A model generated the notes under the pieces. It saw only the letters and a list, made by a program, of their open reading frames with translations, searched no databases and was not told where the DNA came from. Position numbers and translations under genes: made by a program. From positions 1 to 13,446 of the forward strand of contig DKQD01000098.1 in NCBI GenBank assembly GCA_002474345.1: a DNA stretch of 13,446 nt, in the 5' to 3' direction. The stretch comes from Bacteriovoracaceae bacterium UBA7317. GTDB taxonomy: Bacteria > Bdellovibrionota > Bacteriovoracia > Bacteriovoracales > Bacteriovoracaceae. This document shows positions 1 through 8,900 of this stretch, in pieces (position 1 is the first letter of the stretch; each line of letters opens with the position of its first letter).

Positions 1-1
1 C

Positions 2-2014
2 AACCTAACTGTGCTTGAGGACCTCTATGCACCTTATAAAAGTAAAAGAAAAACCAAGGCCATGAAGGCCCAAGAAGCAGGGCTAGGCCCTCTTTTTGAT
101 ACCTTAAAAACTACGACAAAATCTCTTGAGGAACTGAAAAGCGAACTTGGCGAAAAATTCCTCAATAAGGAACACAAGATCCTCACCTTCGAAGATGCCT
201 TATCAGGTGCTCTGGATATTTTCATTGAAACTATTGCCCATGATAGTGAGATCAAAGATCAACTTAGAAAAGATTATTGGAATGAGGCCACACTTTCTTC
301 TGCAAAAAGACCTAAAGCAGAAGAAGAAAAAGACTACCTCAAATTTAAGGACTATTTTGAGTTTTCAGAACCTCTGACAAACTTAAAAGACGAGAAGAAC
401 TCTCACCGCTTTTTGGCCATGAGAAGGGGAATGACTCTTAAAATCCTCAAACTCGATGTTAATTATAGTGAGGAAGCTGCCACTGCTCTTATCATTAAAA
501 AGCATATTCCTGAAAATTCCGGTATAAGAGATATTCTTGAAAAAGCTGCTGGCAAATCCTATAGGCTCTTTATTCATAGCTCTTTAGATGTTGAAATCAA
601 AACTGAGCTTAAAAAGATCTCTGATCTTTCCGCAATCAACGTTTTTGGTAAAAATCTAAAAGACCTCCTCCTGCAACCTTATTTGGGGGCCAAATGTGTC
701 TTGGGCATAGACCCCGGTGTTAGAACAGGCTGTAAAGTTGCCGTTGTCGACGATACAGGAAAATATATCTTAGACACTGTTATTTACCCCCACCAATCTG
801 TTGCTCATAAAGATAAATCAGAAAAAATCCTCCTGGCCCTTTTTGAAAAGTTTAAAATTTTTCATGTGGCGATTGGTAATGGAACCTATGGAAGAGAGAC
901 TCTATCTTTTGTGGAAGATACTATAAAGGCCAATAAACTAAGCAAAATTAAGGCCACCTTAATTAGTGAATCTGGAGCTTCCATCTACTCGACTTCAGAA
1001 ATAGCAAGAAAAGAGTTTCCAGACCTTGACCCCACCGTTAGAGGGGCGATTTCAATTGCAAGACGTTTTCAAGATCCCCTGGCAGAACTTGTTAAAATCG
1101 ACCCAAAATCGATTGGCGTCGGTCAGTATCAACATGACGTCAACCAAAGTAAACTCAAAAAGTCTCTAGAAGAAGTTGTAGAAAGCTGTGTGAACTATGT
1201 TGGAGTTGATATTAATACAGCTTCTGCTCCACTTTTAAGTTATATTTCTGGGATTGGGCCAACTCTCGCTAAAAATGTTGTCAGCTACCGTGAAAAAGAA
1301 GGTGGCTTTAAAAGCAGAGAAGAACTCCTTAAAGTTTCAAGATTCAATGAAAAAATCTACCAGCAATCGGCTGGTTTTATGAGAATTTACCAGGGACAAA
1401 ATCCACTTGATTCAACTTTTATTCACCCTGAAAACTACCCAAAGATTGAGACCTGGGCCCAAATGAATAAAGTTAAGCTTGAAGCTCTTATTGAAGACTC
1501 GGCCCTTATAAACAAACTCGAAAAAGATAAGAGCTTTGAAGATGAAGTCGGTGACTTTACCCATAAGGATATTATTTCTTCACTTAAGGCCCCTTCCCAG
1601 GATCCGCGAAGTGAATTTAAATCCATTGAATTTAGAGATGACATAAAATCCATTGAAGACCTTAAAGTTGGGGAGTGGTATACAGGAGTAGTCAACAATA
1701 TAACAAAATTTGGCGCCTTCGTGGATATTGGAATTAAAGAAAGTGGTCTTCTTCATATTTCTCAGATATCCGACACTTTTGTTAAAGACCCACTTAGTGT
1801 TTTAAAAGTTGGACAAGAGGTTAAAGCTCAAGTCCTAGACGTTGATTACGAAAGAAAGAGAATTTCACTCAGTTGTAAAAAAGGTAAGGGCGACCATAAC
1901 TATGCTGAGTACTCTTCTTCTAACGTCAAGAACTCTGGAAATAAGTCCAAGAAAAGAACTCAGGACCCTGCTCCTAAAAGCCCTTTCAGCGCTTTAAAAA
2001 ACTTTAAAGTTTAA
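2..2014 (+). CDS. tex: Tex-family transcription accessory protein, 5' end cut by window
   Basis: Tex is a cytoplasmic nucleic-acid-binding protein that acts on transcription; its family order is N-terminal helical region, YqgF/RNase H-like domain, helix-hairpin-helix region and S1 domain. The frame is open to the window edge and the first visible residues (NLTVLEDLYAPYK) match an internal Tex segment, so the GTG at 11 is not the start and roughly 100 N-terminal residues are missing; about 670 are visible. The YqgF domain begins with LGIDPGVRTG (701-730) and includes IGNGTYGRET (872-901). The highly conserved stretch RGAISIARRFQDPLAELVKI follows near 1042-1100, the HhH region SGIGPTLA near 1245, and an S1 domain from GEWYTGVVNNITKFGAFVDI to the KRISLSCKK strand at about 1672-1882. 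A Lys/Ser-rich tail ends the protein. All motifs look intact. No terminator follows; HK-A starts 55 bases downstream on the same strand. Identification is firm; the precise role in this organism is unknown. Confidence 0.95.
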   Translation, partial: NLTVLEDLYAPYKSKRKTKAMKAQEAGLGPLFDTLKTTTKSLEELKSELGEKFLNKEHKILTFEDALSGALDIFIETIAHDSEIKDQLRKDYWNEATLSSAKRPKAEEEKDYLKFKDYFEFSEPLTNLKDEKNSHRFLAMRRGMTLKILKLDVNYSEEAATALIIKKHIPENSGIRDILEKAAGKSYRLFIHSSLDVEIKTELKKISDLSAINVFGKNLKDLLLQPYLGAKCVLGIDPGVRTGCKVAVVDDTGKYILDTVIYPHQSVAHKDKSEKILLALFEKFKIFHVAIGNGTYGRETLSFVEDTIKANKLSKIKATLISESGASIYSTSEIARKEFPDLDPTVRGAISIARRFQDPLAELVKIDPKSIGVGQYQHDVNQSKLKKSLEEVVESCVNYVGVDINTASAPLLSYISGIGPTLAKNVVSYREKEGGFKSREELLKVSRFNEKIYQQSAGFMRIYQGQNPLDSTFIHPENYPKIETWAQMNKVKLEALIEDSALINKLEKDKSFEDEVGDFTHKDIISSLKAPSQDPRSEFKSIEFRDDIKSIEDLKVGEWYTGVVNNITKFGAFVDIGIKESGLLHISQISDTFVKDPLSVLKVGQEVKAQVLDVDYERKRISLSCKKGKGDHNYAEYSSSNVKNSGNKSKKRTQDPAPKSPFSALKNFKV

Positions 2015-2037
2015 CCTTTTAATACCTGTTTTTATTA

Positions 2038-2073
2038 ACATGCCTCTCTAATTTACCGAAAAGGGAGGCATGT
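2038..2073 (+). promoter_or_regulatory. Inverted repeat enclosing the RBS and AUG of HK-A
   Basis: The left arm acatgcctctc (2038-2048) pairs with the right arm gggaggcatgt (2063-2073): 11 pairs, one of them G-U, around a 14-base loop. The right arm contains the only Shine-Dalgarno-like run (aagggagg, 2061-2068) and the ATG at 2070-2072, so folding would hide both. The RBS is also abnormally close to the ATG (one base after gggagg). No T-run follows on either strand, so this does not look like an intrinsic terminator. A role as a translational switch is inferred; the pairing itself is directly visible. Confidence 0.5.
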
Positions 2074-5000
2074 CATTAAAAAGAAAAATTACTTCACTAC
2101 TTAATAAATCCGGAGACCTATCACTCCAATTATTTTTATTAATTATGTTTGGTTATTTTCTAATCATTCTTGCCATTTTCACTTACCGATACCAAAATTT
2201 AAAACAAATTGAGCAAAAAAATATAGAAAAAGAAATAAAAGAGTTCTCCAAGAGTTTTTCCTCACCAATTGGAAAGCATCTATTTGAAAAGAAAAAAAAT
2301 TTACTAATAGAAAATATAAATAAAATTTTAGAAAAAGAAATAATAACAGGGGTTAAAATAACGGACCCTTTTAGAAATCACATTGAAAGTAAGGGAACTA
2401 CAACTGAATACTTATTGAAAAAAGAAATTCCAATCAATATACAAATTAATAACCAAAAGGAAATGATTGGATACATGAACTATTACTCCGTGGAAGCGGT
2501 CATATTTCCTCGAATAAAATATAAATTGGTCAATTTATTATTTAAGTTATTTTTAGAGTTTTTAATTCTTAGCATATTTTTATATTTATTTTTATTAAAA
2601 AATATTAAAAAGCCTCTAAGAGAAATTGTTAAACAAATGTCTCTTATGAAGCCTAAAGAGTTATCTAAAGTTGCTGTGTCATCATCGCTAAGTGGGATCG
2701 ATTTGTTAAGAGACTCTTTTAATCAGATGGTTTCAAAGATTTCCCAACATAAAAAAACTTACGAAGAAAAAAATCAAGCGCTTAAAGATATCGATCTACA
2801 AAAAACAAATTTCTTCAAAAATATTTCAGTTGAATTACAAACACCTCTTAACCTAATCATTGAACCATTGGAAAACCTACACCAAAAATACCTGGAAGAG
2901 GAACATTTTGGTACTGCTTTAAAAAATTCAAAAAAGCTGTACCGGTTAGTTGAGCAACTTCTTGATTTTCAAAGTTTATCTATAGATAAAATGACGCAAA
3001 AAGACTGGCCGATAAATGTCTTTCACTTTTTAAAGCAGGTTCATTTCTTATTTCAAAGCACCTATAGCTTCGAAGATATTGATTTCAATTTAGACATCGA
3101 AAAGCTTGTTACTCACTCTGATGATGGAGAATCTACTCACAAGGGTATCTTTATTCAGGTTAATCCAGAAAATTTAGAAAAAATAGTTTTTAACTTTCTT
3201 TCGAATGCTCTCAAGTTTACTGGTGAAGGAGGGAGGATTACCCTAGGTGGGGAAAGAAGAGATAATATAATTCGAATTTTTGTAAGAGATTCAGGCCCTG
3301 GTATTCCCAAAGAGAAACAAGAAAAAGTATTCGAAATCTTTGGCCAACTTGATCCAGATCCAACTTCAACATTTGAAGGTACCGGACTTGGACTTGCTTT
3401 AAGTAAAGAATTGACAATAAAAATGAAAGGAAAAATTGGAATTGAAAGTGAACCAGGTCATGGTAGCGAGTTTTTTTGTGAATTTAAAGAAATAGATTAC
3501 GATAAAGAAGAATTGGACATACTGATTTTAGAAGATGAAATAGATACCGCAAATACTCTAGAAATGATTTTAGAAAAACTTCCAGAAACACCTAAATATA
3601 AAATTGCTCTAAGTTCAGAAGAAGGACGTAAAATTCTAGAAGATAATCAAGTCAAATTAGTTATCGCTGATTCAAGGTTACCTGGAGAAGGTGGTATTAG
3701 CTTTTTGGAGTTTATAAGAGATACTCAACCACAAACAAAAAAAATATTACTTACAGGTGATACTGATTATGAGGCATTAAAAAATGCTCATAATCATGCA
3801 AAAGTCGATACAATTATTTTTAAACCCTGGGATGAACATTTTCTACTAAAAACGATAGATGAACTCCTTCAATTCTTCGGTAGTAATATTAAAAATTCTC
3901 TTTATCTCAAAACAAGAATTGATATAAAAAAGGATAAGGAAGAAGAGGAAGGGGATGACGAATCTGTTCTTTCTGAGGTAGAAGAAACTAGAACTCAGAG
4001 AGTTATACTTATTGTTGATGATATTAAAGACATGAGAAATCTTATTTCAAAAGAACTAAGGGAAAAAGGCTTCAAAGTAATTTCTAGAAGTAATGGCCTT
4101 AATGGATTTGAAGCCGCTAAGCAGTTTTCTCCCGATTTAATTATAACCGATTGGATGATGCCTATTATGAATGGGCCTGAAATGATTTCAAAAATTAAGA
4201 AATATGAAGAAATTTCTAATATTCCGATAATAATCCTAACTTCCAAGGCAGAACAGGAAAGCAGGATTAAAGGAATTGATATTGGAGCAGATAATTACTT
4301 ATCAAAACCATTTAAAATTCAGGAATTAATCAGCAATATTTATAACCTGATTGAATTGAAAGAAAATGAGAAAAAACTAACTACAGCAAATAATGAACTT
4401 CAAGAGAAACAATCTGCTATTCAAAATCTCCTTGAGAACTTGGGCCAAGGTTTTCTTATATTTAATGAAAAAGCTGTTGTCTTACCGGGTTGCTCTGAAG
4501 TAACAAAAGACTTTTTTGGAACTGACCCCACATCAAAGTTCTTTTACGATGTAATTTCACTTAATGAAAATCAAAAGAAAACATTTATGAGTTGGATAAA
4601 AAATGTATGGAAAGGTAATTTCTCATTTAAAGATATGCTTCCCTTAGCCCCTAAAATGTATGAAGAGGAAGAAAAGTATATTCAACTCAATTACAGACCT
4701 ATATATGGACCTAATGGAAATCTCGAAAAAATAATTTGCGTTGCCACAAATAAGACACAAGAAAGAAAGCTTGAAATTAAAACAAAAAATGAAAGAGAAA
4801 AGATTCAGATGATTTTAAAAATATTAAAAGATCCACTTGGTTTCCAAAATGTCATTGATACGACTTACTCTACCTTTAATTTATTTGAAGTAGAACTTAA
4901 TAAGAACCCAAGTGATATAGATATAACGTATATTTATAGAAAAACACATACATTAAAAGCACTCTTCGGTTCTTTCTCAGTTCCCGAAATACCTTCAATC

Positions 5001-5849
5001 CTGAATAACTTTGAAAGCCTGCTTTCAAGGATTAAGGATAAAAATGATAAGGGTAATGATATATCAAGAAGCTCTGTTGTAAGGATTAAAAAAGAAGTTC
5101 TTGAAATTTTCACAAAATTTAACAGTTTTACAAAAAAGAATCGTATTTTAATTGAGCAAACATCAACGAAGGGAAATATTGATAAAAAAGCTGTTTCTAT
5201 GGAAGATATATATGAAGTGGCCCATACAATTGAGAGTACTCTTTCCAAAGACCATCCAATATATATTAACTTTGTTGACGACTTTATCTTAGAAAACATA
5301 GCTGTTCCTTTCATAAAGCTCAAAGAAAAATATGAAGAATTATCAGAGAAAAAAGGTAAGCCTCTGAATTTTGAAATTGCTTCAACTAAAACGAGGGTTC
5401 GGCAAGATTTTTATAATTCTTTTTTTGAAATGAGCCCCTATCTACTCAACTGTCTAACTGATTATGATCTAGAAACAGCACAAGAAAGAGAAGTATTAGG
5501 TAAAGAAAAAAACAACTCTATTAGGATCAGCTTTGAAGAAACGGCTTCTAAAATGGAAAAGAAGTATATAATTATTAATATTTCTTCTGATGGAAGGGGC
5601 ATTGATGAAGAAAAATTAAAAACCCTCTTTGAAAAAGCGGTTCCTAAAGACCTCACTCCTTTTTTTAAATCAGATAACCTTTATCAGATCTTTGGCAAGG
5701 ATTTTTCTCAAGAAATTATTGGTGTTCACAATCTTATTGAAGAAATTGAGAATATGAAAGGAAGCATAAAAATCTCATCCAAATCAAATAATGGTTTTCA
5801 ATTTATTATTAAGGTTCCCTTCGTCAAGTATTCTCCGCAAGCTCACTAA
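2070..5849 (+). CDS. HK-A: membrane hybrid histidine kinase with REC-REC-PAS-Hpt and decayed CheA-type ATPase
   Basis: A 1259-residue inner-membrane signalling protein. TM helices are at about 18-38 and 154-177 with an extracytoplasmic sensor of about 115 residues between them, then a HAMP-like linker. The HisKA helix reads NISVELQTPL: Val254 replaces the phospho-His, while Glu255, Thr258 and Pro259 remain. The first HATPase is canonical (N379, DSGPGIP from D407, GTGLGLAL from G437). REC1 (about 484-600) has E488/D489, phospho-Asp534 and Lys585 in FKPWD. REC2 (about 645-765) has D650/D651, Asp694 and Lys746. A short coiled segment and a PAS-like domain (about 780-905) follow, then an Hpt-like helix RKTHTLKALFGSF with His960. 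The C-terminal region (about 1065-1255) is collinear with the CheA-type ATPase of HK-B but decayed: N1127 and DGRGID (from D1174) remain, while the N-box His and DHG and the GRGVGM box are gone. There is no output domain. ATG 2070 is the only usable start: an in-frame TAA lies at 2049-2051, and the next Met is inside TM1. Self-phosphorylation at the HisKA is not expected. Confidence 0.9.
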   Translation: MSLKRKITSLLNKSGDLSLQLFLLIMFGYFLIILAIFTYRYQNLKQIEQKNIEKEIKEFSKSFSSPIGKHLFEKKKNLLIENINKILEKEIITGVKITDPFRNHIESKGTTTEYLLKKEIPINIQINNQKEMIGYMNYYSVEAVIFPRIKYKLVNLLFKLFLEFLILSIFLYLFLLKNIKKPLREIVKQMSLMKPKELSKVAVSSSLSGIDLLRDSFNQMVSKISQHKKTYEEKNQALKDIDLQKTNFFKNISVELQTPLNLIIEPLENLHQKYLEEEHFGTALKNSKKLYRLVEQLLDFQSLSIDKMTQKDWPINVFHFLKQVHFLFQSTYSFEDIDFNLDIEKLVTHSDDGESTHKGIFIQVNPENLEKIVFNFLSNALKFTGEGGRITLGGERRDNIIRIFVRDSGPGIPKEKQEKVFEIFGQLDPDPTSTFEGTGLGLALSKELTIKMKGKIGIESEPGHGSEFFCEFKEIDYDKEELDILILEDEIDTANTLEMILEKLPETPKYKIALSSEEGRKILEDNQVKLVIADSRLPGEGGISFLEFIRDTQPQTKKILLTGDTDYEALKNAHNHAKVDTIIFKPWDEHFLLKTIDELLQFFGSNIKNSLYLKTRIDIKKDKEEEEGDDESVLSEVEETRTQRVILIVDDIKDMRNLISKELREKGFKVISRSNGLNGFEAAKQFSPDLIITDWMMPIMNGPEMISKIKKYEEISNIPIIILTSKAEQESRIKGIDIGADNYLSKPFKIQELISNIYNLIELKENEKKLTTANNELQEKQSAIQNLLENLGQGFLIFNEKAVVLPGCSEVTKDFFGTDPTSKFFYDVISLNENQKKTFMSWIKNVWKGNFSFKDMLPLAPKMYEEEEKYIQLNYRPIYGPNGNLEKIICVATNKTQERKLEIKTKNEREKIQMILKILKDPLGFQNVIDTTYSTFNLFEVELNKNPSDIDITYIYRKTHTLKALFGSFSVPEIPSILNNFESLLSRIKDKNDKGNDISRSSVVRIKKEVLEIFTKFNSFTKKNRILIEQTSTKGNIDKKAVSMEDIYEVAHTIESTLSKDHPIYINFVDDFILENIAVPFIKLKEKYEELSEKKGKPLNFEIASTKTRVRQDFYNSFFEMSPYLLNCLTDYDLETAQEREVLGKEKNNSIRISFEETASKMEKKYIIINISSDGRGIDEEKLKTLFEKAVPKDLTPFFKSDNLYQIFGKDFSQEIIGVHNLIEEIENMKGSIKISSKSNNGFQFIIKVPFVKYSPQAH

Positions 5850-5900
5850 ACAAATACTACTTACCTTAATTTAAAATCATCAAAAACCGATAAGTTTCTG
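5847..5900 (+). other. Junction between HK-A and HK-B: one in-frame TAA, no visible RBS
   Basis: The HK-A stop TAA (5847-5849) and the HK-B ATG (5901) share a reading frame, and the 17 codons between them contain no further stop. No AGGAG-like sequence lies in the 20 bases before the HK-B ATG (the upstream bases read ccgataagtttctg). This leaves a choice between leaderless-like or coupled re-initiation, an internal promoter, and rare readthrough into a fusion of about 2.5 thousand residues. The TAA is not in a known readthrough context, so readthrough is the least likely. No promoter boxes stand out in this AT-rich stretch. Confidence 0.45.
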
Positions 5901-8900
5901 ATGGTTACCTATGATAAAAAAGTAAGTTCAATTTCTAATTTAACAAAGTATACCTTTGCTTTTTTTACTTTTATTTTTTCCATATCATTTATTTTTCAAT
6001 TTTTTTTATATGTAGAAAATGAGAAAAAAGAACTTATTTCTAAAGTTCACTTTTTTATTTCAGAAAACAAATCATATTATAAAAGTTCCTTAAAATTATT
6101 AGATGTTAAGAAATTAGAAACGGAATTAAATAAAATACAAAATTTTTCCTTCATACAAAAAGTTGAATTAATAATAGATTATAAAAATAAAAAGATTCAA
6201 TCAAAAAATGAATCAAAGAACAAACTAAACTTAATAGAGTATCTAATTCCAAGCACTGCCACTGAGCCTCTTTCAAGTTTTAACTTGAACTATGATGGTT
6301 ACTTTAAGTTTTCTATAAAACCAGGTCATATTTATAAAAAAATAATACCTGATCTTCGATTAGAATTAATTGAACTTTTTAGCAAAGTTATATTTATTAA
6401 TTTAATTATTTTAATTATTATAAGAAACTTTCTTTTAAATCCGATTAAAACTCTCTCTGAAAACCTTCAAAGGATTGATTGGGTTAACCTCCTCAAAACG
6501 CATGCACTTTTCCCTTTAGAAAATGAAATTAGTGTTATGAAGAATTTGTTTAATAATTTAATTGATGAGCTTAAAAACTATCAATTTATTTTAAACGAAC
6601 AAAACTTTAGACTTGAGGAGCTTTCAGGCCAAAAAACTCATTTTTTCCAAAATATGTCTCATGAAATAAGAACTCCACTCACACTAATTCTTTCTCCCTT
6701 AGAAAATTTATCAGCTAGGTACAATGAAGAAAGTGATTTTAGAACAGCTTTTTTAAACTCAAAAAAACTTTATAGACTTGTTAATAACTTCCTGGAATTT
6801 CAAAAACTCATTGCCAATAAAAAAATATCAGACATGCATCCTATTAATGTTGTTGAATTTATGAATAATTACTTTTCAATGTTTACTGATAATTACTACT
6901 TAAAAGGTATTGACTTAAAGATTAAAATACCAAGAGAACTGGAAAATAAAGACATCTTTATTCAAGCGGAAATTGATTCTCTAGAAAAAATTATTTTTAA
7001 CTTTTTATCCAACTCACTTAAATTTTCACCAAAAGGTTCCAAAATATTTTTTGGAATAGAGAAAAAAGATCAATCAATAAAAGTATTCGTCAAAGATAGT
7101 GGTGTTGGTATACCAGTCAATAAACAGAAAGAAATTTTTGAAACATACCCAAATGAAGATAAACAAAAAGCTGGATTTGGTCTTTCTCTCGCAAAAAAAC
7201 TTACTGAAAACATGGGCGGTTCCATAGGTTTTGAAAGTAAAATTGGTCAAGGAAGTCGTTTTTGGATTGAATTTAAAGAGTTAAAAAATATAAAAGAAAC
7301 AATAGACCTTCTTATTGTGGAAGACGAAGAAGACTGTGTTGAGTCACTAGAAATACTAATCGAAAAGTTATCGCATTGTCATGGCTATAAAGTAGCCAAA
7401 AACTCAGAGGAAGCAAGAGAGTTACTTAGCAAATTTAATGTTAAATGTATAATCGCCGACTCCCAAATGCCAGGAGAAGAGGGTACTAGCTTTTTGGCCT
7501 TTGCTCATAAGACTCAACCTAAGGCAACGAGGCTTCTTGTTACAGGAAGGGCGGACGAGTTTATTATTCAAAAGGCAACTAACGAAGCTAAAGTTGACTT
7601 CATTATATTTAAACCTTGGGATGAAGATGATTTTATAAAAATCCTCAATAATTCACTGAAAAAACCTTTTGAACAAGTCAAGTTTCTATTTGATGACTGG
7701 CAAATAGCTGACGTTCTGAATACAGATGACGAATCAAATAAAAAATATAATGAAGTTCTTGATGAAATTTTATTTTATAATTCAAAAACCATTCTTTTTT
7801 GTGATGATCAGAATGAAATGAGAGAATTAATAAACTTAAAGCTCAAACAAGTAGGTTATAATACCATCTGTAGAGCTAATGGTAAACTTGGTTTAGCTGC
7901 AACTTATAAACATAAGCCAGATATTATCATTACCAATTGGCTCATGCCTGAAATGAGTGGCCCAGAATTAATTATAAAAATAAAAGAAGATGAAAACTTA
8001 AAAAATATCCCCATTATACTCCTTACAGCAAAGACTACTGAAGAATGCAGGTCCATAGGTCTTGACTTTGGAGCTGATGCTTTTATAGGAAAGCCATTTG
8101 ACTTTAGAGAGCTTAAATCTATCATAAAAAACCTTTTAAAGGTAAGAGCAACCGAAAGAAACCTTATAAAAGCAAATAATGAACTCTTGGAAAAACAAGA
8201 ATCAATTAAAACATTAATGGATAACCTAGAAGAAGGTCTTTTTACTTTTAATGAAAAAGGAATTATTCAACCTGGTTTTTCAAAGTCAACGATCGATATT
8301 TTTAACTGTGATCCAAGTTTCTTATCTTTTAGCGAAGTTCTAAAATTTGATAACAATCAAAAAAGACAGTTTAAAAAATGGTGTCATCAAATATGGTCTG
8401 GAAAATATGATTTTTTTGATCTCGTAAACCTGGCACCGAAAGTTTATATGAAAGGCGAATGTATCATAGAGCTTGACTTCAAACCCATTTATAAATTTAG
8501 AAATCAAAAAAAAGTTGTCGACTCAGTCATTTGTATAGCAAGTGACAAAACACAAGAAGTAAACCTTGAAAAAAAGTCACAGGAAGAGAAAATGAAGGCA
8601 AGAATGCTTCTTCATATCATAAGAGATCCACATGGAATAAGAAAACTTACCCGCTATGCTTTATCTCTTCTTAATATTTTTTCTAAAGAAATTAAAGCTG
8701 AATATGAAAAAATGGACTTAGAAAAAATGGCTAAAATTATTTACTATCTACAAGTTAAATTTGCCAGTCACTCAATTCACTATATTTATGAAATAACTCA
8801 AAAACTTGATAAAGCCTTTTTCTTTCTTAAGAATCAAGGTCCGTCTGAAAAAGTCCTCACAAATATAACTGAAACGGTAAATGAACTTAAAGAAAATATT

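Noticed and set aside
11..13. GTG as the start of the tex gene
   Set aside because: The frame is open to the window edge and the codons before it fit the internal Tex sequence preceding LEDLYxPYK; the true start lies outside the window.
2015..2060. Promoter-like AT hexamers between tex and HK-A
   Set aside because: AT-rich boxes resembling -10 elements are everywhere here and no matching -35 with proper spacing stood out.
2038..2073. Intrinsic terminator for tex
   Set aside because: The hairpin has a long loop and no T-run on either strand, and it covers the start of the next gene.
4934..5323. Antisense reading frame of 129 codons opposite HK-A
   Set aside because: It lies wholly opposite a domain-rich coding region, shows no recognisable domain and is what AT-rich coding DNA gives by chance.
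5060..5849. HK-A C-terminal region as a frameshifted copy of an intact CheA-type ATPase
   Set aside because: The frame is continuous and collinear with HK-B, with substitutions at the motif positions rather than a frame change, so this is divergence and not a broken gene.
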